From contig CAYXVB010000173.1 in assembly GCA_964467785.1 (NCBI GenBank), positions 1-7,719 on the forward strand: a stretch of 7,719 nucleotides of DNA. Direction: 5' to 3'. The translations under genes were made by a program, and so were the position numbers. Shown piece by piece: positions 1 to 5,480 of the stretch (positions are counted from its first letter, which is position 1; each line of letters opens with the position of its first letter). This stretch comes from CAYXVB01 sp964467785 (GTDB taxonomy: Bacteria; Bdellovibrionota; UBA1018). The notes under the pieces are model-generated. The model did not search any database and had not been told where the DNA came from. It saw only the letters and a list, made by a program, of their open reading frames with translations.

Positions 1-2647
1 GGTCGATGACAGAGTTGATGGCCAAGTTGGCAGCCCAGGATGGCTTCCGCGGCTTCACACCCCAGTGCGCACCTCCATCAGGGGTTCCGAAGAACAGGTA
101 GCCGGCGATGTAGCTATCGAACGCCCCGATGTTGCTGGCGCTGGTGACGCGTTCATAGCCGAGCGACGCCCCCGGAACTCCATGATCGACGGCCAGAGCT
201 AGAGCGGCGAGCGCCGTGCTGCCGTAGGTGAGAGAGGTCCCGCTCGCCATGTCGGTGTCTGTGGAGTGGCTCTTCAGCGCGCCACCGAGGGCCGGATCGA
301 GCGTCGTCGAAAGCCCAAGGCCGCCGACCATCTCAGCGTAGGCCTGCGCGTGCGTCGAGTACCACGTGTCAAGCGGGATGCCGGCGGCGTCGGTGCCTGA
401 CGGAAAGCCGTAGGCGATGAAGCGCCGCCAGTTGTAGCGGCCCTGCAGGCCGTCGTCGGCGCGGCCCACCACGAGCTTGTAGGCGTGGTTGCTGACCGCC
501 ACGTGGTCACTCAGCGACTGCGCGCTCTGCGGGATGCCGATATCTCGCGTGTAGCCGAACACCACGGCAAGGTAGTTCTGCTGATAGGCGCCGTCCCACC
601 ACGCATTGCTGTTGGGATAGATCGCAACGGCGTGACCTGCCGGAGGCGGCACCGCGAAGACGATGTTCGTGCCTGATACCGTCCAGTCGGCGGGGTAGCT
701 CTTGGTGACTCCCTGGACCTTGATCACGCCGCCGGAGGTAAGCCGGCTCATGTCCATGTCGGGCATGGTCGGGAACGAGACCTGCACACCATCGCCGATC
801 TGCGGGCCGGTGGCGGGGATTTGCGGAGGGAAGGGGCTCGGCTGCCCGCCGTCGCCCGAGTAAGTGCCGAGCACGCCGATGGGACTCACCCACGTGCCGC
901 TGTCCACGGTGCCGCTGACGAATCGGCCGTAGTGGCGGCTCGTGTTGGCCTCCCATGAGGCGAGGAACTCGGCACGCAGCGGGTGCGCTGCTGGCGTGAC
1001 GGCTGCGGCCTGCGCGAGCACGCTCAGGCACCATGCGCGCACGCGCGGCTGCGAGTGCACTTGCCACCCGGCTCCGTTGCCACGGTAGGCCGCCGACACC
1101 GAGAGGTATCCGTAGGTGGCCCAGAAGTGCAGTTCTTCGAGGAACCACCACCGCCCGGTCACGAGCCACGGCAGGTAGGCGTACGACTTGACGTGAGACA
1201 TCGCCGGGCCTGCTGCGTTCTCGCCTCCGGTGGGCGTCGGGATCGTCGGCGTTGACGTGTCGGCCAGGGTCGCGAGCGGCCGCGATGAGAACGCAATCGG
1301 CAGGTTCGTCGCCTCGTCGCGGTAGTGGTGCGACCACGATCCCGAGGACAGCGCGTGCACCATCATCCCAGTCCATGCACGCGCGTCTGCACTCGACGTG
1401 AGATAGAAGGCGGAATGAAGGGAAAGTGCTCCGCCGCTTCCGCCTGGGGCCCCGTTCGCCACATCGTCGAGGGCCAAGGTGTTGGGCGTGTAGGTCTGCT
1501 GCAACCCGTCCAAGACATCGCTGCCAACGGTCGGGTAGTTGCCGACGATGTTTGGGACCAGCTTGGTCGCCGCGATGTAGGACGTGTCGTGCTTCGGCTT
1601 GATCTGCGGGTCGGTGCCGGCCCAGTAGGAGAACGCCGAGCCGGTGATCAGCGGCACCCGCGTGTGGTGCTTGATGTCAATGCTCTGGCTGAAGCGCGAG
1701 ACGCCGCCGATCGTGACTGCGCACGTCTTCACGTAGTTCGTCGGGCTCGCCACCGACAGGTATCCGTTCTCCACCCACGGGAAGATTTCGACCGCTCCGC
1801 CCTTGAAGAGCCGGACCTCCATGAACACGACGAGGTGCGCATTGCCGCTCACCGCGCGCCGGTACACCCAGCTCGACATCACCGGACCCGTGCAGACCGT
1901 CGTGTGAAGCGCCGCGGTGCCTATCAGACTGCCCAGCGCGGTGCTGTCGGCATCGACTCCGACTACCACGGCGGTGCCTCCGAGGGCGGTCGTCAAGTCG
2001 GCCTCGGTGAGGGCCGTACCAGCTGCCGCTGACCCAGCCAAGAGTGATAGCGCGAGCGGCGTCCCTGAGGTGACATTTGCCCGACCCGCGATGATCGCGT
2101 GCTTGAGGCTGCCGTCCGGCCAGTATGTCATCGGCGAGCACTGCCAGTCGACCGCGGAAGGGGAGTTTGCCACTTGCCCTGCCGGGACATCTCCGCTCTT
2201 GAAGACATGGCCGAACGCGAAGGGGCGAAGGCCTGTCGTACCCGGGACGATGGTGAAGCTCGGAAGAGCCCCGGGCGGGCTTATCGTGACCGAGATCGGG
2301 CGGCCGAGCCTCGAGAGCGTCGGGGAGATCGTGAAGTCGATGGAGCCGCTACCAGTTCCTGGCCAGGTGGCCCCTACCGAAGCTGTCGTGCCGCCGATGG
2401 GAATGACGCTGGTCGGGGTCGAAAGGGTCGCTCCGCCGGTCTGCAGCCAAGTCACCGTGTAAGGGGTGATCGCGGGGAGGTCGAGCGTGACCGTGTAGGT
2501 CTGCTGGACCGCTTGTTGGGCTGACGCGCTGCCTGAAAGGGTGGCGGTTGAGGGCGCAGTCGCGAGCCCGATCCCGATACTCGTGTTGATGCCTCCCAAG
2601 CCCGTGGAAACGAGCTTGAGGGGCGCTCCCAACACGAATTCGGTCAT
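1..2647 (-). CDS. Large tail fibre/tailspike-like protein with RIFT-barrel (YetA/PcRGLX-like) motif, 3' end outside window
   Basis: An uninterrupted minus-strand frame of 882 codons runs from an ATG at 2647-2645 through position 1 with no stop, so the C-terminus lies outside the window. The start overlaps the stop of the upstream gene as TGATG, suggesting translational coupling; no strong Shine-Dalgarno is seen. Residues about 30-125 are Ser/Thr/Gly-rich and beta-like. Around residues 140-185 a segment ends in WPDGSLKHAII (Trp176), which resembles the WPDGS(V/I)K motif I associate with the N-terminal RIFT barrel of YetA/PcRGLX-like proteins, a group linked to polysaccharide lyases. Aromatic-rich segments near 485-515 and 680-750 could belong to an alpha-toroid domain. 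A beta-like insert lies near 625-680. Position downstream of virion-type genes suggests a receptor-binding or glycan-degrading tail protein. The motif match is from memory, and catalytic residues cannot be assigned. The frame is certain; the function is moderate. Confidence 0.8.
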   Translation of the reverse strand, partial: MTEFVLGAPLKLVSTGLGGINTSIGIGLATAPSTATLSGSASAQQAVQQTYTVTLDLPAITPYTVTWLQTGGATLSTPTSVIPIGGTTASVGATWPGTGSGSIDFTISPTLSRLGRPISVTISPPGALPSFTIVPGTTGLRPFAFGHVFKSGDVPAGQVANSPSAVDWQCSPMTYWPDGSLKHAIIAGRANVTSGTPLALSLLAGSAAAGTALTEADLTTALGGTAVVVGVDADSTALGSLIGTAALHTTVCTGPVMSSWVYRRAVSGNAHLVVFMEVRLFKGGAVEIFPWVENGYLSVASPTNYVKTCAVTIGGVSRFSQSIDIKHHTRVPLITGSAFSYWAGTDPQIKPKHDTSYIAATKLVPNIVGNYPTVGSDVLDGLQQTYTPNTLALDDVANGAPGGSGGALSLHSAFYLTSSADARAWTGMMVHALSSGSWSHHYRDEATNLPIAFSSRPLATLADTSTPTIPTPTGGENAAGPAMSHVKSYAYLPWLVTGRWWFLEELHFWATYGYLSVSAAYRGNGAGWQVHSQPRVRAWCLSVLAQAAAVTPAAHPLRAEFLASWEANTSRHYGRFVSGTVDSGTWVSPIGVLGTYSGDGGQPSPFPPQIPATGPQIGDGVQVSFPTMPDMDMSRLTSGGVIKVQGVTKSYPADWTVSGTNIVFAVPPPAGHAVAIYPNSNAWWDGAYQQNYLAVVFGYTRDIGIPQSAQSLSDHVAVSNHAYKLVVGRADDGLQGRYNWRRFIAYGFPSGTDAAGIPLDTWYSTHAQAYAEMVGGLGLSTTLDPALGGALKSHSTDTDMASGTSLTYGSTALAALALAVDHGVPGASLGYERVTSASNIGAFDSYIAGYLFFGTPDGGAHWGVKPRKPSWAANLAINSVID

Positions 2648-3018
2648 CAGGTCAACGAGAAAGAGATCGTCATCCCGGAGATCGTCACGCTGGTCGCGGT
2701 GCCGGGAATGGTGGTGGAAGACACCTGGATGTCACCCGTCCCCACGCCGACGCTTCCGCTGACCCGAGTCGACCCGCCGGAGGTTCGAAGCTCGAAGCTC
2801 GCGATGGTACCGGCGGTGATGGAGCTGTCCGCCGTGAAGGTGTTCGCCGTCGCGACGCTGGGGTTGGCAGTGGTCGCCGCTCCGAAGGCCGTCGCGTTGA
2901 AGACGGGAGCCGCGAGCTCGCTGGCGCCGGAGTCGAGAAGACGAAAGGTGCCGCCATTCAGCAGAGCCGTCATGCCGTTGAGGGCGGCGGCCCGCATCTC
3001 ATTGGCCCAGGTGGTCAT
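2647..3018 (-). CDS. Beta-rich phage virion-associated protein, 123 aa
   Basis: The chosen ATG at 3018-3016 has a near-perfect Shine-Dalgarno, AAGGAGGT, six bases upstream. A longer reading starting at 3045 lacks this support. The N-terminal helix (residues 5-20, WANEMRAAALNGMTALL) is followed by NGGTFRLLDSG and then a low-complexity Ala/Thr/Ser/Gly beta-rich stretch to the end. This layout is typical of a widespread phage protein of unknown function often encoded near tail fibre genes; I recognise the pattern from memory only. Its start overlaps the stop of the 56-aa gene as ATGA, and its own stop overlaps the start of the tailspike-like gene as TGATG. It therefore sits in a coupled operon and is probably a minor structural protein. 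No catalytic motif is visible. Confidence 0.85.
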   Translation of the reverse strand: MTTWANEMRAAALNGMTALLNGGTFRLLDSGASELAAPVFNATAFGAATTANPSVATANTFTADSSITAGTIASFELRTSGGSTRVSGSVGVGTGDIQVSSTTIPGTATSVTISGMTISFSLT

Positions 3019-3185
3019 TCGAGGACCTCCTTCGAAGGCGCCCACACGAAGGGGGTTTCGCCGACGATCTTTCCTTCAGCGTCGCGGAAGACGAGGGTGC
3101 CGGTCACTTCGACCTTCCCTGAAGAAGCGAGCTGCTGCGGCACAGGTGGCGTGGGGGGCGTGGGCGAGGTGACAGGAGTCAGCAT
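3015..3185 (-). CDS. Small Pro-rich protein, 56 aa, phage operon
   Basis: ATG at 3185-3183 begins a 56-codon frame ending in TGA at 3017-3015. The N-terminal 18 residues are rich in Pro and Thr (MLTPVTSPTPPTPPVP). The remainder looks like a small beta strand unit (GKVEVTGTLVFRDAEGKIVGE). The gene starts nine bases after the stop of the helix-turn-helix gene and overlaps the next gene by ATGA, filling the space between two well-supported genes. That packing is the main evidence that it is real. The ribosome binding site is weak (AAGGG region), so translation may depend on coupling. The product is not recognised; a Pro-rich arm plus beta unit could suit a small virion or chaperone-like protein, but nothing proves that. 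Confidence 0.65.
   Translation of the reverse strand: MLTPVTSPTPPTPPVPQQLASSGKVEVTGTLVFRDAEGKIVGETPFVWAPSKEVLE
3025..3032 (-). promoter_or_regulatory. Strong ribosome binding site for the 123-aa gene
   Basis: AAGGAGGT on the minus strand, six bases before the ATG at 3018. It lies inside the last codons of the upstream 56-aa gene and decides the start of the 123-aa gene over a longer upstream reading. Confidence 0.8.
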
Positions 3186-3194
3186 GGCTTGCCC

Positions 3195-3761
3195 TTACGC
3201 GGCTTGCTGCCGCTGGACTTCTTGGGGGACTTCGCGGACTTGGACATCGACAACTCCTTGCTCTTTCGAGCGGCGGGTGAAAGCGACGAGACGCTCGGCG
3301 AGAGTCGAGAGCTCGTCGGCGGAAGGCGCGGCCGGTGCAGGGGCTTGTCCGAGGCCGAGGGCGCGGGCCCCGAGGGCGGCGGCCTGAAGGGCGAGCTGGG
3401 CGGGAACTTCGTTCTCGGGCTTCGAGAGCTTCTCTTGCAGGACCTCGAGGCTCTTGACCGTCAGGGCGTTGAACCGCTCATTCAGCGTGATCTCGAGGGT
3501 CGGATCCACCAGCTCGCGACGGCGGGCCGCGAGGCGCGCTCGGAACGCGTCACTGTTGATGACGAGGGACATCCACCCCTGCGAATACCCGTATCGGAGG
3601 GCGAGGGCGCCCTGCGAGACCTCGGGATTCGCGATCATGAAGTCGATGCAGTCCTCGTGCGTGTAGCGGAGGCGCTTCGGCCCGAGACGCCGTTCGGCGG
3701 CAGGAGTGGCGGAAACCGCCAAGGCCTCGCTGACGGCTGCGTCGAAGTCGATTTCGGGCAC
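3195..3761 (-). CDS. Helix-turn-helix phage protein, possible small terminase-like, 188 aa
   Basis: The start is GTG at 3761-3759 with AGGAG eight bases upstream. Residues about 34-77 (YTHEDCIDFMIANPEVSQGALALRYGYSQGWMSLVI in part, then SDAFRARLA) form a predicted helix-turn-helix, with the HTH core at about 49-70. It is followed by a charged helical segment (residues 78-115, RRRELVDPTLEITLNERFNAL...VLQEKL) and an Ala/Pro-rich linker near 138-148. This order, HTH, then RRxELVDP, then helices, resembles phage DNA-binding proteins that are often annotated as small terminase subunits. The resemblance is from memory and no large terminase lies in the window. It is the first gene of the leftward operon, about 110 bp from a TATAAT palindrome. 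Alternatives are a transcriptional regulator of the late operon or another packaging-associated DNA-binding protein. Confidence 0.85.
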   Translation of the reverse strand: MPEIDFDAAVSEALAVSATPAAERRLGPKRLRYTHEDCIDFMIANPEVSQGALALRYGYSQGWMSLVINSDAFRARLAARRRELVDPTLEITLNERFNALTVKSLEVLQEKLSKPENEVPAQLALQAAALGARALGLGQAPAPAAPSADELSTLAERLVAFTRRSKEQGVVDVQVREVPQEVQRQQAA

Positions 3762-3870
3762 GGCGGCTCTCCTGGGTGGCTGGGTCGGCGGTCGCCCGCC
3801 GGGTTCGCGGCCCGATTATCGCGCGGCTGAGAGGAAGAGGCAAGGGGGGTTGCGGTATGGGTGGAATGGT

Positions 3871-3896
3871 CGGGTATAATTAGGGAATTATACCCG
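3871..3896. promoter_or_regulatory. Palindromic operator/promoter candidate, copy 1
   Basis: Perfect 10-bp arms CGGGTATAAT (3871-3880) and ATTATACCCG (3887-3896) are separated by six bases, TAGGGA. Each arm contains the consensus -10 hexamer TATAAT, one on each strand. A second copy with a different spacer is at 5453-5480. The site lies 110 bp upstream of the GTG of the leftward operon. A dimeric regulator site overlapping a promoter is the likeliest reading; an RNA hairpin is an alternative. Confidence 0.6.
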
Positions 3897-3916
3897 GCGA
3901 AATGAAAGGGGACCAA
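3887..3916 (-). promoter_or_regulatory. Possible sigma70-type promoter for the leftward operon
   Basis: On the minus strand TTGGTC (3916-3911) is followed after 18 bases by a perfect TATAAT (3892-3887), pointing toward the helix-turn-helix gene. The -35 matches only three of six bases, so this is tentative. The -10 lies inside the palindrome, so a protein bound there would block it. Confidence 0.4.
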
Positions 3917-3986
3917 AAAATATAAGGGCGGATTCCCCCCTTTTCATGCCCAAGGATTTTTGCCCCTTGCCCCCACGATTCCTGGG

Positions 3987-4086
3987 NNNNNNNNNNNNNN
4001 NNNNNNNNNNNNNNNNNNNNNNNNNNNNNNNNNNNNNNNNNNNNNNNNNNNNNNNNNNNNNNNNNNNNNNNNNNNNNNNNNNNNNN
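3987..4086. other. 100-N scaffold gap in the left control region
   Basis: Exactly 100 N, a conventional placeholder, so the real length is unknown. Flanks on both sides are hairpin-rich. By comparison with the right control region, the missing DNA may be the counterpart of the large inverted repeat at 5157-5410. Confidence 0.9.
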
Positions 4087-4088
4087 TG

Positions 4089-4110
4089 GGCATCCTTCGG
4101 ATTGTCCCCC
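4089..4110 (-). repeat. Inverted copy of the GGGGGACAATCCGAAGG repeat
   Basis: Read on the minus strand this begins GGGGGACAATCCGAAGG and ends TGCC. It matches 5094-5115 on the plus strand at 21 of 22 bases. The pair brackets the 87-aa and 191-aa genes as an inverted repeat. Confidence 0.8.
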
Positions 4111-4117
4111 CGAGCGC

Positions 4118-4132
4118 GCCGCATGGTGCGGC
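4118..4132 (+). other. Hairpin upstream of the 87-aa gene
   Basis: GCCGCA and TGCGGC form a perfect six-bp stem with a three-base loop TGG, 21 bases before the ATG at 4154. It could be a 5' leader hairpin or a DNA hairpin recognised by a protein. No further support. Confidence 0.4.
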
Positions 4133-4153
4133 CGCCGGTAACAGGGAATTTTC

Positions 4154-4417
4154 ATGCCAGCATGTTTCACGCTGACCCGAAAGGGAACCGACCAGCCCGC
4201 AAAACTCGTCGACGTCGATTCGCACATGTGCGAGCACTTCGGCGTGCCCTGCCACCCAACGATGTGGCATCGGGGCTGGTACGACCTGGAAGGGTTCGCA
4301 TTGGCCATCGGAAAGAACTGGGCCTGGATGCGTGAGAACTTCGAAGGGCGCGATGACATCATCTCGTTCCTCGAAGAGAATTACACGCCAGACGCGTTCA
4401 CTACCATCGGCCGGTAA
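4154..4417 (+). CDS. Small phage hypothetical protein, 87 aa
   Basis: ATG at 4154 is the first start after an in-frame TAA at 4139-4141, so the N-terminus is well fixed. The ribosome binding site is weak (CAGGGA, then about six bases). The protein starts with a short beta-like segment (residues 3-22, with KLVDVDSHMCEHFGV) and continues with WYDLEGFALAIGKNWAWMRENF (about 42-62) and FLEENYTPDAF near the C-terminus. The LVDVDxxxCxHFGV...WYxxxGFAxAIGK pattern recalls small proteins in many proteobacterial phages with no known function. It is the first gene of a rightward two-gene cassette between mirror-image control regions. Cysteines 26 and 33 are not arranged as an obvious metal site. A role in early infection is possible but not shown. 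Confidence 0.85.
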   Translation: MPACFTLTRKGTDQPAKLVDVDSHMCEHFGVPCHPTMWHRGWYDLEGFALAIGKNWAWMRENFEGRDDIISFLEENYTPDAFTTIGR

Positions 4418-4423
4418 CCTCGC

Positions 4424-4441
4424 GTGCCCCTTCGGGGGCGC
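4424..4441 (+). other. Stable C(UUCG)G tetraloop hairpin between two genes
   Basis: GCCCC (4426-4430), TTCG, GGGGC (4435-4439) form a strong stem closed by the very stable C(UUCG)G tetraloop, extended by a G-T wobble and a G-C pair. It starts six bases after the 87-aa stop. No T tract follows, so it is not a classical terminator. Protection of the upstream mRNA's 3' end or a processing site are possibilities. A second small hairpin, GCGC-GAGA-GCGC, lies at 4488-4499, ten bases before the next gene. Confidence 0.6.
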
Positions 4442-4443
4442 TC

Positions 4444-4458
4444 GGGAGGGCAATCCGA
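4444..4458 (+). repeat. Third, shorter copy of the G-rich CAATCCGA motif
   Basis: GGGAGGGCAATCCGA here matches GGGGGGACAATCCGA (minus strand, 4111-4097) at 13 of 15 bases. It lies between the two cassette genes. Chance occurrence of a G-rich string is possible; the shared CAATCCGA core makes it worth recording. Confidence 0.4.
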
Positions 4459-4509
4459 CCCCCAGCCCAACCCAATCGGGGGCACACGCGCGAGAGCGCA
4501 TGCGAGGGT

Positions 4510-5085
4510 ATGATGGCACAGCAAGTTGAGAAGGAATCGAACCGGCTGATCACGAAGCAAGGTTGGAACGATGCGCAGACGGTCCTGACGGTCGAATACT
4601 TCGACGGCGGGCATGAAACGTTCGATCGGCGCCTCGCCACCGTGACGATGCGTGAAAACGCGGAACTCTACGGTTTCGGGGTGAAGATCTCGCGGTTCCA
4701 TGCCGTGTCGATCGAGGAATTCCCCGACAAGAAGCTGCGCGCGGAAGAAGGCCGTCGGCGGTTCCGCGAATGGCGTGAGCATGTCTACGCGGGTAACGAT
4801 TCGTGGGATCTGCCGAAGACCGGCCGCGCCAACGCGGGTCCGAACGAGGCCGATCTCGCCGAGATCCTCGACCGCAAGGTCGCAGGCAAGGGGCAGGCCA
4901 TGCTCGCCGCGCTGATCAAGAAGCACGGCGGGGAACTGCCGAAGGCGCGGGAGGACGTCCTCGCCCGCACGGAATTCGCGGTGATCTGGGCGCAGATTCA
5001 GAACGAACGCCGGCTGGAACGCGCCAAGGCCGCCCCGAGCGTGGGCACGGCGGACGATCTGGTGGCGAGTCTCGGCCTCGAATAA
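4510..5085 (+). CDS. Phage protein of unknown function, two-part layout, 191 aa
   Basis: Two adjacent ATG codons at 4510 and 4513 follow GAGGG (4504-4508); spacing favours the second, giving 190 aa. Residues about 25-60 form a beta-like domain (TVLTVEYFDGGHETFDRRLATVTM), followed by a helix ENAELYGFGVKISRFHAV and a charged stretch EEGRRRFREWREHVYAGNDSWDLP (about 78-102). The C-terminal half is helical (ILDRKVAGKGQAMLAALIKKHG...FAVIWAQIQNERRLERAK) and ends DDLVASLGLE. This layout, an N-terminal module with GFxxKIxR, a W near position 100, and a C-terminal ER-rich helix, recalls a common phage protein family lacking a known function; this is from memory. Neighbours are the 87-aa gene upstream and the large right control region, which begins immediately after its stop. 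Confidence 0.9.
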   Translation: MMAQQVEKESNRLITKQGWNDAQTVLTVEYFDGGHETFDRRLATVTMRENAELYGFGVKISRFHAVSIEEFPDKKLRAEEGRRRFREWREHVYAGNDSWDLPKTGRANAGPNEADLAEILDRKVAGKGQAMLAALIKKHGGELPKAREDVLARTEFAVIWAQIQNERRLERAKAAPSVGTADDLVASLGLE

Positions 5086-5093
5086 GGTCGGGT

Positions 5094-5115
5094 GGGGGAC
5101 AATCCGAAGGGTGCC
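5094..5115 (+). repeat. GGGGGACAATCCGAAGG repeat, plus copy
   Basis: Begins GGGGGACAATCCGAAGG and ends TGCC, differing at one of 22 bases from the inverted copy at 4089-4110. It starts nine bases after the stop of the 191-aa gene. Confidence 0.8.
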
Positions 5116-5146
5116 GCAAATCGCGGGCGGCGGGGCTGGGCGAAAG

Positions 5147-5162
5147 GGGGTATTTATACCCC
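5147..5162. promoter_or_regulatory. Perfect palindrome with GGGTAT half-sites
   Basis: GGGGTAT and ATACCCC flank TT. The half-sites match the outer part of the TATAAT palindromes at 3871 and 5453, but with two bases between GGGTAT and ATACCC instead of twelve, a difference of ten bases or about one helical turn. Possible related operator. Confidence 0.45.
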
Positions 5163-5242
5163 GGTGGACACGTCGACCACCACCACCACCACCGTCCCCC
5201 CCCACCACCAAAAGGGTCCAGGTTTCGAGCCTATTTTGGTGC

Positions 5243-5277
5243 TAAGGGTTTCGCGCCCTTATTAAGGGTTCTTTGTT
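5243..5277 (+). terminator. Possible terminator/antiterminator pair of hairpins
   Basis: TAAGGG (5243-5248), CCCTTA (5256-5261) and TAAGGG (5263-5268) allow two mutually exclusive stems. The downstream stem, CCCTT-ATT-AAGGG, is followed by the T-rich TTCTTTGTT, like a weak intrinsic terminator; the upstream stem would prevent it. The TAAGGGTT direct repeats are exactly 20 bases apart. The stems are short, so the assignment is tentative. Confidence 0.35.
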
Positions 5278-5310
5278 ACATATTTTTTTTTATTTGTAAC
5301 AACATGTAAC
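5273..5310. repeat. GTTACA repeats around an AT-rich core
   Basis: TTGTTACA (5273-5280) and TGTAACAA (5295-5302) are perfect complements around a 14-base loop that contains nine T in a row. A further TGTAAC at 5305-5310 gives a direct repeat spaced ten bases from the previous one. This is the most AT-rich stretch seen in the window and sits at the centre of the large inverted repeat. An origin unwinding site with protein boxes is a reasonable guess. Confidence 0.55.
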
Positions 5311-5452
5311 ACACCCAGGAGAATCCCCCAAACTCACCCACGCACCTGGGGGTCTTTGGTGAAGGGGTGGGGGTGTGGTGGTGGTGGTCGTCGACGTCCC
5401 AACGGGGGTAAAAATCCCCGCGCGCTCCATCCCCCCAGCCGCCGCGCCGCCG

Positions 5453-5480
5453 CCGGGTATAATCGCGAAATTATACCCGG
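5453..5480. promoter_or_regulatory. Palindromic operator/promoter candidate, copy 2
   Basis: Perfect 11-bp arms CCGGGTATAAT and ATTATACCCGG flank the spacer CGCGAA. It shares the arms, but not the spacer, with the copy at 3871-3896. No acceptable -35 hexamer is seen at 17-18 bases on either strand, which favours an operator or a promoter used by a phage or activator-dependent polymerase. It lies 151 bases upstream of the 83-aa gene. Confidence 0.55.

Larger units (their letters stand above)
3762..4153. other. Left control region between divergent operons (contains a gap)
   Basis: No convincing gene is visible here. Frames that cross it do so only by reading through the N run. It holds the TATAAT palindrome (3871-3896), an imperfect inverted pair ATGAAAGGGG (3902-3911) and CCCCTTTTCAT (3937-3947), the 100-N gap, the GGGGGACAATCC repeat (minus orientation), and a hairpin at 4118-4132. 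The share of hairpin-forming sequence is high, which may explain the assembly break. Confidence 0.65.
5157..5410. repeat. Large nested imperfect inverted repeat with AT-rich core
   Basis: The left arm (about 5157-5230) and the right arm (about 5340-5410, reverse complement) align over roughly 60-70 bases with small gaps. Both read TACCCC, ACGTCGA(C), a run of CCA triplets, C-rich sequence, ACCAAA and CCAGGT in the same order. The strongest parts are ACGTCGAC at 5170-5177 and GTCGACGT at 5390-5397 with CCA/TGG tracts beside them. The centre, about 5284, falls in the AT-rich core. It could extrude a cruciform, act as an origin, or fold in RNA. Confidence 0.6.

Noticed and set aside
507..1376. 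Arg-rich 289-aa minus-strand frame and similar long frames on both strands over 1-2600
   Set aside because: They are out-of-register shadows of the 882-codon tail protein frame; their translations are Arg/Pro/His-rich with no domain pattern and no ribosome binding sites.
1325..2462. Plus-strand frames of 235, 181 and 141 aa opposite the tail gene
   Set aside because: GC-rich antisense shadows with low-complexity, Arg/Val/Gly-rich products; the minus-strand frame fully explains the region.
3880..4519. Frames of 129-191 aa running through the first N gap
   Set aside because: They exist only because N runs are read as open codons; they have no supported start and no recognisable sequence.
5176..5210. 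CCA/ACC triplet tract as a CRISPR array or microsatellite
   Set aside because: There are no repeat-spacer units, and the matching TGG tract at 5376-5388 shows it is one arm of a large inverted repeat.
4381..5211. 276-aa minus-strand frame opposite the 191-aa gene
   Set aside because: Shadow of the plus-strand gene; its N-terminus is low-complexity Gly/Val from the triplet tract and no ribosome binding site is evident.
5348..5408. G-quadruplex from G-runs near 5348-5373 and 5404-5408
   Set aside because: Only three G4-5 runs lie close together and the fourth is over 30 bases away; possible in two-tetrad form with GG pairs, but too weak to claim.
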